A stretch of 64,000 bases of DNA from NCBI GenBank assembly GCA_034670405.1, contig JAXDDX010000002.1:2388001-2452000 (forward strand). Reading direction: 5' to 3'. The position numbers and the translations under genes were made by a program. The notes below the pieces were generated by a model, which saw nothing but the letters and a program-made list of their open reading frames with translations, ran no database searches and was not told the origin of the DNA. Every line of letters starts with the position of its first letter. Within the stretch, counting starts at the first letter, position 1. Origin of the DNA: Hoplostethus atlanticus (lineage: Eukaryota; Chordata; Actinopteri; Trachichthyiformes; Trachichthyidae). Shown here piece after piece: positions 37,632-55,902 of the stretch.

Positions 37632-38237
37632 CATCTTCATTTGTTTCTGAATTTCAATGTAATATTGCTCAATGTTTATGCACAATATAGCAAGGAACAA
37701 GAGAAAAAACTGTATATTTACAGATTCTTGGTAGCTTAGTATGAAACGTTATGGGCCAGCTGATGTTGGCTGTATTTCAAACTGTGTCTGTAAGCTATTG
37801 TGAAGTGCAGAAGTAGTGCACTAGGCAAGTAGTGTACATGCTGACATCATAGCTACTCTTTTAATTGTCCATCTTAAAAAAACATTTAATCTTGAGATAA
37901 TTTCAATTGTTTGTCATGCATGTCATTAGCATGTATTAGAAACACATTATCTCACCCCATTGACAGTTTTTCACTTGTTTTAAGATAAATAAGATTGAAA
38001 GATTTAGTTCCATATTAAAAATGTTAATATACAGTTTTACAGTTTACAGTTTTAGATTGACACCCAAAATGAGTTTAGACAAGTGGCCGATACCTTCGAT
38101 TCTCTCCAAAGGTAGTGTTTAATCAATGTGTGAATCAATGGTATTGATCAGTATTATTTTACCCAATAGCTCAACCACCCGATAAGGATTACTCTGGAAG
38201 AGAAATGCAGACAGATCAGGTCAGTCTTTAAATTCCA

Positions 38238-42855
<4,618 letters not shown>

Positions 42856-44013
42856 CTTAAAGGAACTCCAATAGTCCCCATTCAGTGTGATTCAAGATCA
42901 ACACGACCTGTGAAAAGAAAGAAATAGATCAATAGAACTGTCTAGCTTCAGATTTGTTTTGAAAAAAAGCAGACAGTAACTCCTTTAGAGCAATACCAAC
43001 AGCAGTTAATATTTGCTTAATCTGTTAACCCTGCATTTCTATGTACATTTTGAAATCATTTTAGTATTTGATATTTGCATGCATTTGCACAGCTGAAACA
43101 GATGAAAAATGTTTACAAATACTTGTACAAAGTGCACCTTTATAGTCAACGGTACTTGGGCCTGACCAATATGGGATTCTTTGGTCTAATACTGATATAG
43201 ATACTTGGGTGGAAATTTGACAGATTTAGTTACTGATTTACTAGCCAATTTAATGGATGATTTCATTCCAGTAGCCACAACAGTTAATAGTTGCCTTAGG
43301 CAGTAATACTTTTTAAATCTTTAGTTCACTTTGTATTTTTGTGAAGGTGATTTGTATGTAAGATAATTACAAATACTGATAAGACATGACCTTGATTTAT
43401 ACAAGTAATGTTTTGGTACAAGATACAAGATAAGATATTCACATTATCTTGTGCTAAGTTAGAATTTTCTTATTTTTTTTTTATTCTGTATTATTTTAGT
43501 TTATTATGCACAAAAATCAGTTTACACAAACAACAGTTAAACATAGTTGCAGATTATTATGTTAAGGCTGTTTAAATTGCATTAGGTAAACTGCCATACA
43601 TTTTTCAGATTTATGATGGCAATATAATCTAAGATATTTAAAATAATTTGATTACATTACTGAGGGATACTGTTACTGTCTACCATTTTAATCAGGGACT
43701 CAGTAACCAATTACATATTGTAAGAGATTTCATATTGTAAGTAATATTCCCATTAATGTATGTATGTATGTATAAAAAAGTTCATTTTTTGTTTTTTCAA
43801 TACATGCATGATTACATCCTTGTTTCTAGAATAGTGGATTAGGAATAAAGGATAATCAGGCATGATCGATCACAATAGATCATGTACATAATACAGTTTT
43901 GTTTGGACTATTCACATCTTAACAACAAATCACACAACCACTGCTTAAAATATGTCAGTTTAGACCTTCATAGATTATTTTATTAAAGCTCAATATCAAC
44001 ACTAGTTTGATGG

Positions 44014-44016
<3 letters not shown>

Positions 44017-44062
<46 letters not shown>
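44017..44062. repeat. CA microsatellite
   Basis: Pure CA dinucleotide run in ajm1 intron 1. Confidence 0.97.
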
Positions 44063-44064
<2 letters not shown>

Positions 44065-44185
44065 CTTTCTAGTTGGCACTCACCCATGAGCTAACCCTGA
44101 GTTACCATCTGTTCACCCTGATGGGAGAGGACTGACCAACCATCTCCCTGCCATGTCTCGACAACACACCTAAATATCACGTCTG

Positions 44186-44188
<3 letters not shown>

Positions 44189-44226
<38 letters not shown>

Positions 44227-44235
44227 ACACACACA
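44189..44235. repeat. AC microsatellite
   Basis: AC dinucleotide run with one AT interruption, about 130 bp from the previous CA run. Confidence 0.97.
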
Positions 44236-44520
44236 TAACCTCGACAGACTCCAAACATAAACCTACCATTCACTGGCTCAACTGGCTCATTTGATTTTTT
44301 TCTATCAAAAATGTATGATGGGTAACTGTGTGTACTATATACTGTATACACTTAGGTGCTGTTAAAAAATGTAACATAACTACTACTACTGGTATACAAG
44401 GATTAATGTTCTTATTTTAATGGATTGCAACTTGATTATCATCATTTTATAAATGGGTAACCTCTTTTTGCAAATCAATAATAGATCATATTGTCTTTGA
44501 AAAGAAATTGAATATGAAAT

Positions 44521-44566
44521 TTTCCTTCCTTCCTTCCTTCCTTCCTTCATTCTTTCCTTCCTTCCC
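44521..44566. repeat. TTCC tetranucleotide microsatellite
   Basis: Tandem TTCC units with a short interruption near 44549. Confidence 0.95.
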
Positions 44567-45357
44567 ATGACATTTGTCCCATCAAATATTGACATGTTAA
44601 ATATTATTTTCTTTAAGTGTTTCCTCTGAATGGCTGATGCAAGGTCTTGTTAATCTTGCTGAAAACTAACACTTTGAATATAATGTAGCCAGGAAATGTC
44701 ATGTCTTGTGAGCAAATTGCCATGGCTTTTCAAAACCTTTCAACATCATTATTTTCCAAAAAAAATCTTTTTTTTCCAGCTTTCCCCTCCCCACAGGGAC
44801 TCATACTGTTCTCACAGATGTCTAATTGATGGCTGAATGTCACTATAGCAGGAATATTATCTGGGACTAAATCTATATCCCAAAAAATATAGCAGGGGGA
44901 AATACACTAGGTAAATGATTTAAGTCTAAACTATATGGCACTGAATCAGTTCTTTAAAAAGTTATTAAAATCCATATTTTGCTACATCTTCATATCTTTA
45001 TGGATTTCATGGGAATAGAGATGGCAACGCGAGAGAAAGGTCTTTGCCGAGTCTGCATTTTGTTTTGTTTTTGTTTTTTCTAAAAAGTCATAAGGTACAG
45101 AGTTAAAAGTTACAGAGTTAAACAGCTAGTAGCTGACAATAAAGATTTTAAAATGGAGCCTACATACTCACAAAATCTCAAATGCTGTGTTAACCGACGG
45201 CAAACTTTATGAAAAATAACTATATTAATCCTATAAATAATTTCAGAATGACACTATACAAATACCACAGTAAAGCAATAATGTCCCAATTAGGAATATT
45301 ATAGGGATACAACCCCCCCCCCCCAACTATGCTACATTAATAAGTAAGTATATGATC

Positions 45358-45896
45358 GCACTATTGAGTACCGTAGACACAATATAGAGTCCCTATAGGA
45401 ATATCATAGGGATATTATAGTGATACCAAGGGAAATAAAAAAAATACCATTAAGTACAATAAGGTCACTACGATTGAGTACCACAGACACACTGTAAGTC
45501 CCTATAGCATTATAATGATTTTTCGCTTTAGTGTTTGATTGATCTTGCTGGAGACAAATCATTGAACTTATCTGGAATAAGAGGACAGAATACGTCTCGA
45601 CTAGTTGCAGCGTTATGGTTTTTGACTTGCTCCTCCTGCTCATTCTCTCTAAAGCTGTTAGAGGGACTGCTTTCTACTGATCAGTGAACTAGCACCAGTA
45701 TAAACCACCATGCCACATAACTCCTGTCTCCATGGCTACAGCACACAGCAATGAAACACTCCCAGTAGCAGACTAAGGACCAAATCTGTCTGAAAAACAT
45801 CCTAATCACTACAGTACTCCTATCACATCCCCATGCGACTTATAGTGTGTCTGCGGTACTCAGTTGAAACTCTCAGTGACCTTATCGCTACTACGT
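45358..45896. repeat. Three-copy direct and inverted motif cluster, possible MITE
   Basis: A motif with core GAGTACC..AGACACA occurs at 45358-45410 and 45458-45500 on plus, and inverted at 45837-45896. The last two also share AATAAGGTCAC/GATAAGGTCAC. The related text GGAATATTATAGGGATAC recurs nearby (45291, 45398). Element ends are not resolved. Confidence 0.6.
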
Positions 45897-46478
45897 CGTG
45901 TTTCATCTCCTATTATCACTATAATTTCCCTCTGAGGACTTTTAGTTTTGCTGTGATATCAGTATAGTATTTGTTTCTGTTTCTACGCCTAGGCCAACCT
46001 AATTAATAGGCAGTATAAGGTTAGTTACTATAATCACGCTATTTTCAAGGAACGGAAAATAACAAGAACAAAATAACATAAACAACTTCACAGTTTGATG
46101 AGAAAAATATATTGTATCCGAGTCATTTGACAAACTAGAGATGGGAATGCGAAAATTTGATGCCAATTCACCCAAAAACTCGCCGCCAGACAAAATGAAG
46201 ACAAATGCAGCTTTGAGTCGCTTCCAAATAGGCTACTTGTTAACGCACTTCTGCACCCCTTGTTTTATGTTGGTGCTGCGGCACGGACGGCCCTGCATCC
46301 TTTGTGGCTGACCTAACGCCTTTGAGCCCGGAATGACATCATTTGCAAAGAAATAAAGAAAGAAAGCAGCGGGTTGAAATTCGAGCAATCTGACAGAAAG
46401 GGAAAATTAAGTTACGCTAAGTTCTGAAATATTAGATTTCACATTTGCAGAAAAAAAAAGACCGACCGGGGGCCTTAC

Positions 46479-46630
46479 CGTCTCGTTAGTGACTCGATCG
46501 GATGCATTGAACATGATCTACCGATGCAGCTCGCGCAGGTTCAGTCTACCGCACCTGCTGTGAGCCTAACGGACCCGTCAAGCCGTCCTTCATCCTCTTG
46601 CCTTACATGGTGTCTTCATCAGCGATGCTT
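46479..46630 (-). other. ajm1: ajm1 noncoding first exon and promoter region
   Basis: A good minus-strand donor (GAGACG|GTAAGGCCC) at 46478/46479 pairs with the acceptor at 42908 upstream of the ajm1 ATG. The segment is CpG-rich compared with its flanks. The transcription start is not determined; a TG microsatellite follows just upstream (46657-46705). Confidence 0.6.
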
Positions 46631-46656
46631 TCCGTCGCTTATGGCTCTGTGAGTGT

Positions 46657-46705
46657 GTGTTTATCTGTGTGTGTGTGTGTGTGTGAGTGGGTGTGTGTGT
46701 GATGG
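46657..46705. repeat. TG microsatellite near the ajm1 promoter
   Basis: TG-rich run with GAGTGGG interruptions, just upstream of the ajm1 first exon. Confidence 0.9.
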
Positions 46706-49700
46706 AGAGCAAGGAGGAGGTGTGTCTGAGCCTGCGTTGGGTGTGCGTGTGTCTGGGGGCGTGGCTGTGGGTTTTTTTTTTATTAGAGGGGGGTCAATGG
46801 ATGCTCAGTCTGGGAGCAGCAATGCGGTCAACAATCAGTACTCATTTCTAAATTATTCCTCGCTTCAGTAAAAACCCCAAGGACAGCTGGGCCATTCCGA
46901 CTCATCGGGGACTATTTATTGTTTAGTGACCCTGTGGTGCACGTTTCTCTGATAGGCCTACGTATTGTAGTGCGATTTCACTCTGGGCCAAATAAAGCTA
47001 AAACCTACCTTTTTAGAGGATTAGAAGAGAATCTCAAAGACTGTCTGAGTTGGCACTCATATTAAAACCCTCCACTCTCCCATCCCACACTTGATTGGTC
47101 ATCCATTCCTCCTACATAATTGGACAACAGTGGGCCAAAGTGAAAAAATCCCACTGGTGCCAATATGATTTCACACGTTTAACTGTAATAGAACTGCAGG
47201 AAATAGTTTTGAATCAGCTGGGATTTTAAGAGGAATACCACACAGTTTAAGAATGTACGTGTTATTCCTGAGGCTAGAAAGTAAAAACAGTATTTTGAAA
47301 CCAGCTCTTTATCAGCCTGGAGCTGCTCCATTAACAATGAACTGGAGACTAACTTTTTGAATTCATAAAACCTCCTGTCAGAACTTCTACATCCAAAAGA
47401 TCATTAAAACATACTGAAAACATACTGTTGTCACTCTGGGTACCCTGTCACAATGGCCTTTTTCCATGTTTAACCATTTACTCTTTATGGAGTATGTTCA
47501 TTGATACCACATCACAGGTTAGGTTGCAGAACAATATCATCTCTCCTGTGTGCAATGTTGTAATGCAGAAAATCCTTATTATCCTTATCCTTATCCTAGC
47601 CTGCGCAACACACATCTGGCTCTAAATCTCACCTCGACACAGCGTCTGCATTGTGTGGATTGAAGATGGGGACAGCAGGCTGCGAGCCCCAGCCCAGAGC
47701 ATGTGACTGCCGCAGGAAAACTGCTTACTGAAGCAGTCTCACAGCAGATAGAAATCACTACGGACATACAGTGCTGATAAGCTGGAAATTGCAATGATAC
47801 TTAGCTGTGATAGAGTTCATTTTGTTGCAGGACAGATCGTCTTCCACAACTCACACCACACTAGATCATCTCCAGGGTATTTTTGCTATTGTCACCTTTT
47901 TTCTGCCCGCACAAAAGATTGTATTTGTCTTATTACAAAACGCCGCTGCTAACTGAGACTCCATCTGTGACATACCACGTGTATCAGATGTGATTCAGAA
48001 TGACAGTGCAGTGGATCTCACATTGTGAGGCATCCAGCATGCCTGAGAGTGGGATCAATCTGAGCGTGTGTGACTCACCCTCTCCAGCACAGTGCATTGG
48101 CATCAGTTAGTGTCAGCTGTTGGTTAGCAGGCATTAGTATCTGTCAGCTGGCTGCTAGCAGGTGTCTTCGGCACCTTGTACGCTCTGTGGAGAGGAAATC
48201 AATGGCTCTCTGTTGATAAGAGGCCCCCCCTGACAGGCATCAATCAGACTTACACTCCCACATACTAACAAAATTAAAGCGAAACAAAGAGTTACTCTGC
48301 CTCGACCACTCCAATCGGCTTTCACCTCCACTCCGTTCCTACACTGTTCCATGTTCAAACTGGAGGATGAAACAACCCTCAGTTCTCCAGCTACCTCCAA
48401 TGAATTTTACATCTGTGATAAAGTGACATTCAACACAATTACTGTCTTTCTGATATGGTGTTTTCTATGTTCCCTCTTGAGGAAATTATATAAGAGATGC
48501 AAGTGGGACTGCACTCGCAGTCAGGCCCATTGTTTACTAAATCCATCCCAAAATAGCCAATGTGGCAGGCCAATATGAAGCAAGTCTTACCTTTTGGTTA
48601 TATTAAAATGCAATCATGAGTCAGAGGGAACAAGGAAAACACATTAGAGAGCGATGTCAAGGCGAACACGTTTTAGCTCGACTGTGTCACAGGAAATCCC
48701 CAGGGAATCTGTAAGGGTCCCTGCAGTGATGAATATTTCACACACCCAGATTTAGACCTCTTAGATAGATATGCGTCTGAATGGGGGTGGTTCTTCGGAT
48801 CTCACAAAGATCTTTTGAAGTCTAGTATGAAATATGTAGATGCTCAGGTTCGGTGGGGATTTAGGCTTAAAAGGCATGGAGTGAAGCACAGTGGTGGTGA
48901 ATCTGGAGAGGGAGATGCACCCAGTCTTTCCTTAATTCCAATTGAAGCCAGATTAAACAGTCGACAACAAATTAAACTAAACCACTCAATCTTTTCTATC
49001 CAACTATCTTGCTCCAGACAGAATTTCTTGTGAGGATTTAGATACAGCCAAGAGGAGTATTTGGATGCTGTTATGGATCGGCAAGGAACCGAAAAATCCA
49101 CCTTGGCGGAGTCTGTCGTCCTGGAGCAGAGTCATGAAGGATCAGACTAGATTAGGCACAGGGGATTGCTTTTTTCCTGAGTGAACAACTAGAGAGACTC
49201 ACTCTCGTGTCCTCTTCCACACATAGTGCAGCCCCACTTTCACTTATTAATCAACATCTCCCTCCTGGGGCACTGAAACGGCATGTTCTAAAAGTGGTAA
49301 CTGTTTGCTAGAGCAAGTTTTACTGGTTTCATTATCATAACCTTGATCAAATAGAACGCACAGCATCTAAAATATTTCAAGCATTACATGCAATTTGTCT
49401 ATTCTTAATTAGGGAATTATGTTTACTTTTGGCTACATGGAAAAGAGCATTCCTATCCACTCCAAGTAACACCCATAAACAAATTCATGTACAAGCTAAA
49501 CCATTTGGGAGCAGTATCCATGGTAACCCACACTGAGTAGGAGCAAAAGAGACTGAATTGATTCAAAGGGAATGAAGCAAACTGCTGATGGGAGCCTTCC
49601 ACAGAGACCATAAAAATCTACGTCACGAGGATGAGATGAAGGGAGGTGAAAACTGCTTGTAAACCCAAAACAATCTGCGAGTGCACTGTAGACGAGATTC

Positions 49701-50652
49701 AGGAGGACAGCTTCCCACCGAGTTTTATTTCCCCGTTTTGGAAAAATCCACTGTGATCAGCATCAGTTTTCTCTTACGTCCCAGATTATCTGCAGCAAAG
49801 ATTGACAAATGTAAGTAAACATAAGGTTTACCATAAGGAGACCCCCCTCTGGCAGTGAGAGAAAAACAGGACGGCACCTACAAAAAGAACTATAGGTATT
49901 TATTGTGGGCAGCTTCTCGAAGCTTCCTCGAGTGCAAGTAGGTCAATATAAGAATAGTGTAGATATTATTCACAGCTGCTCTGAGCAAACACAAACTCCT
50001 CTGTCTTGGTCTCTTGAGTCACAGTAAGACATCCCATGGTGAGGTTTAATTAAATCCTCACTACACACCAGTCTCTCATCCTTCGTCATCTACCATTTTG
50101 GCTAAGGAACCATTCAGTGGACTTAAGTCATGTGTGGAAACATGTTCATCCAGGGGGCAACACACTTGGAAAGAGATAGTCCTCTTGCTTGCTTCACTTT
50201 TTTTCCACAACTGTTTCCAATGGTGGGAGTTATTTGTAGTCGTGCTGTCTGTCATCATTACACTGTTATGTAACAGCCTGGAAATAGAGTGCTGTTATTA
50301 CATTAAGAACAAAATATTCTCGCTCCAAATTTCATCAGTTTCAAATACTGATTGAGTGTGGATTAGTCAATAGGAGGTTCTTACTGCAATGCTGTTGTAA
50401 ATGTCCTGCTATTCTAAACTGGATAGATGACAAATCATTTGTCCTTCAGTAACGAAGAATCAATGAGGTCCTTCTAAATGTGGGTGTCATCACCCTTCCC
50501 CAGCAGCACAATGCAAGTCAGCCCTGTGAGCTGCACTAATTATACAACAGCTGATAACATTCACTGAAGAATCACTGTTTCCTATTCAAAGCCAATTATT
50601 TGCTGAACTGAATTGTGTGTTCGCATCTATTCTCTCTCTCTGTCACACACAG

Positions 50653-50683
<31 letters not shown>

Positions 50684-52765
50684 TTTTCCACATTTTTTTT
50701 TCATTAATAAAACACTATAAATGATTGAGTATGCTTACAGTTCTATGACTTCAGGTGAAACAAAAGTGATTTAACTCTCTTGTCCATCATTTGACTTTTC
50801 AAACCTTGTGAATCGTTGTGCATATTGACCAATCAAACTACACGCATGATCAGTTTGACACTTGATTCATTTTGAGGCATGTAATTGCACATTCTGTTTG
50901 GTTGTAGCAAGTCATCCAGATGCACCTGTGCTCGCAGCGTCTCAGGGCTGTTTAAGTGGGTCAGCTCTAGAAATATCTTTGCTCAGTGAACAAGCCGTCG
51001 GGATGCCTCCCTTTTTGTCTTTTTTTTGTCTGTTGGTTAGTTCATCCCAGTGCTTGCCAGCCAGAGAGCGATAAAAACTGGCCTTGCCATATCACACCCT
51101 GTGCTGTCCCTCTGAAGGTGCTATTGAGCTGTAATACTCCTGCTATTGTAGTCTCAAGATGAGAAATGCCATGTGTAAATGATGCTCACTTGCAAATGTT
51201 GTATGCCAAGAAATGAAGGGGCAATTCCCTCAAAATACAATATGAAATATTTACCAAATTGTTATTAGGATTTTCTGTTAGAATGAATATTGTAGCTCAC
51301 TGAGCATCTAGATAAGAGATGCAAGCAGCCAGACATAGTATTAAAAACTGCTCTGACCTTTCATGAGCATGGGGCTAAATAACATCCTGCCTGCAAATTG
51401 GATTTTGCGCTCCAGACACTTTTGTCTACAATAAAAACTTTCACGGGAAAAAGAAATTGATCCGTTTGGTAATTAAAATTGAACTGTCTCTCTTGCATTC
51501 CGCCCAACACGCCAACCAAGATGTTTTGCGAGGGCAAGTAGTTTAAACGGGAGATAACGGAAACTGAAATATCTTCATTGTAATGCCTTTGGTTCAGTGG
51601 TTGATGAAGTCATTGATTGGTACAAAATAAGGCAATGAAGCCCTGTCATTCTTTTGACTGAATGCATATACTGTAGTCCTGTCAGCTGCAGCTGCTGCAT
51701 TCAGACTTGCAACCCTAGTGAAATGAAAAAGCCCACTGGATGTTGACACACAATACATTTGTGTTTTGTTCTTAAAAAATCATGAATCAACCCATTATAC
51801 TGAGAAGAAAAGATGGGCTGAAGACAGGCTACTTTTATTCAGGATACCATTTGTTCATGTATGCTGGCTTAGTTTTGATTAATAGGATTATGCAGACACA
51901 CTCTCTGCATTGTGTAATTCACTGGAAGCAAACCCCACTTTCTCTGTCTCATAAGATTTTGAAACCTCATAAGTGGCACATTCCTTTTATAACACACATG
52001 CAGGAGACAAATTCCAATAATGTTTCTGCATACAAGCATGCCAGCATATTGTATTAATGTTTGGCTCACTGAATAGCTCTGACCAGACAGACTGAGATGT
52101 GGAATGGGGTGCACACTGTACCAATATTAAATGAATTACATAACCCTGGTTAATCTCATGCAGTATTGAAGGCTATGGTAGTTAGACTGCAAGCCCACAC
52201 CACCTTGTGGTCACATTAGTATTCCTACTATTACAACTGGGATATCGATAACTTCTCAACACCAGACCTTTCAAACATCTCATCAAGTGTGCTATTGCTG
52301 ATCATAGGTGTGAAACAATAGACGCCTATTCAGTCAGTCCCTATAGTCTCAGTGAAAGGATGAAGGACCTATGTAGGGACTTTGCTAACTTCTTCCTGAT
52401 CTCTTATTTTAGACCCTGGTTTCCCCTATACTGAGGCATGATGGTGGGCAGTGTCAGTGTCAGTGTGGTGCCATGCACCAGCACAGAGCAGTATAAACAC
52501 TACTCAATCCCCTATTTTACACAGACCTTTTTAGACTTTCTAGCCTACCTGATTCATCTCTTGAATGCTCGATACATGCTCGATACCCCCTTTTAATTGT
52601 GATACCCATGGATTTCAGCCTTGTATTGAAGTATGAGTACAAGTAAAACTTGAACCTGAACACTTACAGCAACTACAGAAAATACTATGAATGATGTTCT
52701 ATACTATGACCTCCAATGAATGAACACACATTAACAGTGATGAGGTAAGATTAGAAATCTCATAT
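46706..52765. other. Intergenic region between ajm1 and syn1
   Basis: No exon with family resemblance and consistent splice signals was found. It holds an AC microsatellite (about 50648-50682) and mostly unique AT-moderate sequence. It could contain regulatory elements, but nothing specific can be shown from one sequence. Confidence 0.6.
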
Positions 52766-53244
52766 GCTTTTCACACTACACTTAACCCCGGGCTAACGTC
52801 TTTCTTAACCCTGGGTTAAGGACGCATTTAACCCCGGGCTAAGCAGCGTTTCACACTTGCAATTTTGAAAGAGGGTTAACACCGCTTTTAACCCTGGGTT
52901 AACAAACCCTGCTACCAAGCAGGGTTAGCACCGATTTTGCAGTGCTATCCCCGAAACGCGGTGCTAAGAACAATAGTGTGAAACGTTGTGGGGTTAGAAT
53001 GTAACGGGGGTTAGAATGTAACAGCGAGTGGGATATCAACGACTATATATAAATATTCAAATGAGAACGTTAACCCGGGGTCTACAAGCTTACAGTGTGA
53101 AATCCTGAACACTGAATACCCAGGGGTATATTGTTAGCCCAGGGTTAAAGAAAACTAGTGTGAAATGTGAGATAAGTTAATCCAGGGCTATTATAACTCA
53201 GGGTTAAAGTTAACCCTGGGCTAACAAATTCAAGTGTGAAAAGC
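52766..53244. mobile_element. MITE built of TTAACCC/GGGTTAA palindromes
   Basis: The left end GCTTTTCACACT and the inverse of the right end (GTGTGAAAAGC) match as terminal inverted repeats. Between them are many copies of the TTAACCCTGGGTTAA palindrome and the variants CCCGGGCTAA and GGGTTAGAATGTAAC. No open frame. Flanking target duplication not resolved. Confidence 0.75.
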
Positions 53245-53303
53245 CTATCAGAATCATTTAAAGAATAAAGAAAAATAAATGGTAGTCATTGTTGTTCATA
53301 GAC

Positions 53304-53309
53304 TTTATT
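53304..53309 (-). promoter_or_regulatory. syn1: Candidate syn1 poly(A) signal AATAAA
   Basis: Minus-strand CCAATAAAGTC is a canonical signal downstream of the syn1 stop codon. It would give a 3' UTR of nearly 3 kb. Other AT-rich alternatives exist, so the assignment is tentative. Confidence 0.4.
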
Positions 53310-54730
53310 GGACATGTGCGTATTTTGATAACATACTCTTTTTCACATAATAGAGCTACATTGCATATAACATCAAATAGTTTTTTTTACATTTAATTCA
53401 ACACTCCACCATGATTTACATTATGTAATATCTTATTTTTTGATTAACAAAAATCTCAGCTTTTGTTTCTTGCAGTTACATTTATCATTTATGTTTTTAC
53501 ATCTGGCAGGCATTAACTGACGATCAATTCCACTCAAATTCATAAGGGACATAATGTTTTCATAATGATTATACTATGCATTTAGAAAACAATGAAACTA
53601 ATTGAAAACATATTGTATACATTCACAGTCAAATATATCCACTATAAATAATGTAAACTTTAAAAAAGAAAGTATCTGTGAATATCAAAAATGGGGGTAA
53701 CCCAAATAAAAAACGTTTTAAAATTGCCATCACAGCTCGCCCTGTTGGTCTCAGGAGGTGCCATGGCAAATAGCATACGTTTTAATATAGCCAAGGGGTC
53801 TTTGATTGACAGATTGATTTTTTTCTAAGTTTCTAAGTCAATTTCAGAAATTACACACTTGGTGTAACAATTACATCAGGCTCCTCTGATTAACTCCTTT
53901 GGCAGTAGGCTATGCCACAATAAATCTGACAATAATGTACTGACACTGAGTCACTGCAGAAGTTTAAACCGCTGCCCTGAAACAAAACATGTAGCTAATG
54001 CATAAACCTACAAGCCCTCAGATAGTCTTGATTTGTAGAAAAATGGAAGAGATTACAAAAAATTACAAAACAATAATCAAAACAAGATGCAGAGATAAAC
54101 CCTCGAAGACACGCATAATATTGACAAGCACAGATAGCAGCAGGGGATAGAGGTGACAATCTGCATCACTCAGAGGTTTGTACAACACATCTATTTGGCT
54201 TTACCAGTTACAGAACAACATTCACACATTTATGCACCACTTATCACAAGGGGTCACTGTGGATACACAAATAGACTGATATACACAGGCAGCATGGAGA
54301 ATCTGCAGGGGAATCGACACTCCTCAACAAAGCTTGGGTAGTGGGTCTTCTCTACAAAGCGTGATATTGCCATATTATATCCACATTGGGATGGAAAGCA
54401 TTCCCTCTGGAAGACATTTTCAGTGCCTAGAAACAGAAACGTTTTACATAGGAGTTTCAGTAACAGCTGATCTATGATCGAAGGGTTGTCAGTGCTTTGC
54501 ATGGGTGGTGGTGGGGCGTCACAATTGTGAAATTCTAACACAATCCACTGCAGAGGTGCATCCCACAGTCGACATACCAATACCTGTGGATTTCTTCTGC
54601 CTTTATTGTATAGATGAACTGTATAACATTCCTTGGCTGAGTATGCTTTGGAGTATGCCCCCTGCTCACAGGCTGTGGACCTGTTGAAAACTGAGAGCCT
54701 GGATATGTAACACCCTATATGATACAGACT

Positions 54731-55093
54731 CAGGGTTGGGGTGGGTTACTTTCAAAATGGAGTGACTTAAATGCAAAATTACAATATACTGATTACCTGC
54801 TAAAACATAACATGATCCACTACGTTACTGTACTATGTTACTTTACTACTATTAAGTTCAGAAATGTAGGTTTATTTACTATCAGATACTTTTGCATTGC
54901 ATTTCCTTTGAAATCAGTAGAAGATGAAATTAAACAGTTTATTCCAAATTGGAAGACTGAAATACACTTTTTTCCATTCAAACATGTGAGTAATCCAATG
55001 GTCCCCTATTTTTTCAGTAACTGTAATGCAATAGTTACCTAGTTGTAATCAGATTATTGTAATCTCATGTATTCCATTACTGAACCAACCCTG
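54731..55093. mobile_element. Non-autonomous DNA transposon with CAGGGTTGG ends
   Basis: Starts CAGGGTTGGGG and ends CCAACCCTG, inverted termini. Internal text is rich in GTTACTTT/GTAACTG, the well-known fish repeat style of alternating AGTAAC/GTTACT motifs. No coding sequence. Eight-base flanks do not match, so the target duplication is lost or the ends are slightly off. Confidence 0.6.
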
Positions 55094-55862
55094 ACAATGC
55101 TGTATTCTACTGTACTGCACCAATCATCGACACAGCAGCACCCCAGGCCCATGTAGATGGCCAGAGTAGGAACACTGAGTCGCTGCTTTGTCAACAGGCA
55201 GATGAATAAACCTGAAAATATAGTCTTGATACATCAGTCAGTGTCACTGTATTCAAGTATTATTCTGTTGTACCCTGTGTGCAAATAATAAATACATTCT
55301 ACTTCATGAAAAACACATGCTTTTCCTTCATGATCGGCAGCAACAACGACACATAATGGTAATGGAAGACCCTCACCCTGACATGAGTGTCACAATCAAT
55401 TGGACATCCCTGAGACAATTCCATTTGATCTGACTGAACTCTTGTCTGTGTAAGGCATGCTTTCAAGGTGGAGAGCGTGGGGGCTTTTGTTCTGGTGTAA
55501 AAAAAAAGGGAAGGAAGTGGCAGCAACGACATTCTCACAACACCTACTAGGCTACTATACTAACTACTTCTACTACGTGTGACAACACAGTTACAAGCGC
55601 GAATGTCAGGGGTTGGAAATTGCAACCATTGCCTCCTGTTGACATGCAGCTAAAACATCACCAATGAGCGGTCAACAGCTCAAATAGATCTAGCGTCGGC
55701 TAACACTGGACATCCTATGTGTGCGGCTGTGCTGAGGTGTTTCATAATGATTCATTTGAGGATCAAACAAAATTTGGACAGAAAAAAAATCACAATGACT
55801 TTACGGCACCAACAAACAAGTGGGAACGCTATTTTGATGTTTTGTTTGTTATTTTTGTGGAG

Positions 55863-55902
55863 GTGTGTGTGTGTGTGTGTGTGTGTGAGTGTGTGTGTGT
55901 GC
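55863..55902. repeat. TG microsatellite
   Basis: TG dinucleotide run with one GAG interruption in the probable syn1 3' UTR. Confidence 0.95.

Larger units (their letters stand above)
36059..38220. other. Intergenic sequence between the LINE and ajm1
   Basis: No gene recognised. Contains an AC microsatellite (37371-37416) and a perfect 20-bp inverted repeat with a 7-base loop (37585-37631). Confidence 0.6.
42908..46478. other. ajm1 first intron
   Basis: No coding exon recognised. Contains CA repeats (44017-44062, 44189-44235), a TTCC repeat (44521-44566), a GTAT repeat (43757-43773), a C12 run (45313-45324) and the repeated motif cluster at 45290-45896. Confidence 0.7.

Noticed and set aside
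48155..48400. Minus-strand 81-codon frame with a hydrophobic signal-like stretch
   Set aside because: No family resemblance, no flanking splice or promoter evidence, and no related exon nearby; likely chance.
52300..53250. GGGTTAA repeats as telomere-like sequence
   Set aside because: Units are palindromic and irregular within an element with terminal inverted repeats; no tandem TTAGGG array is present.
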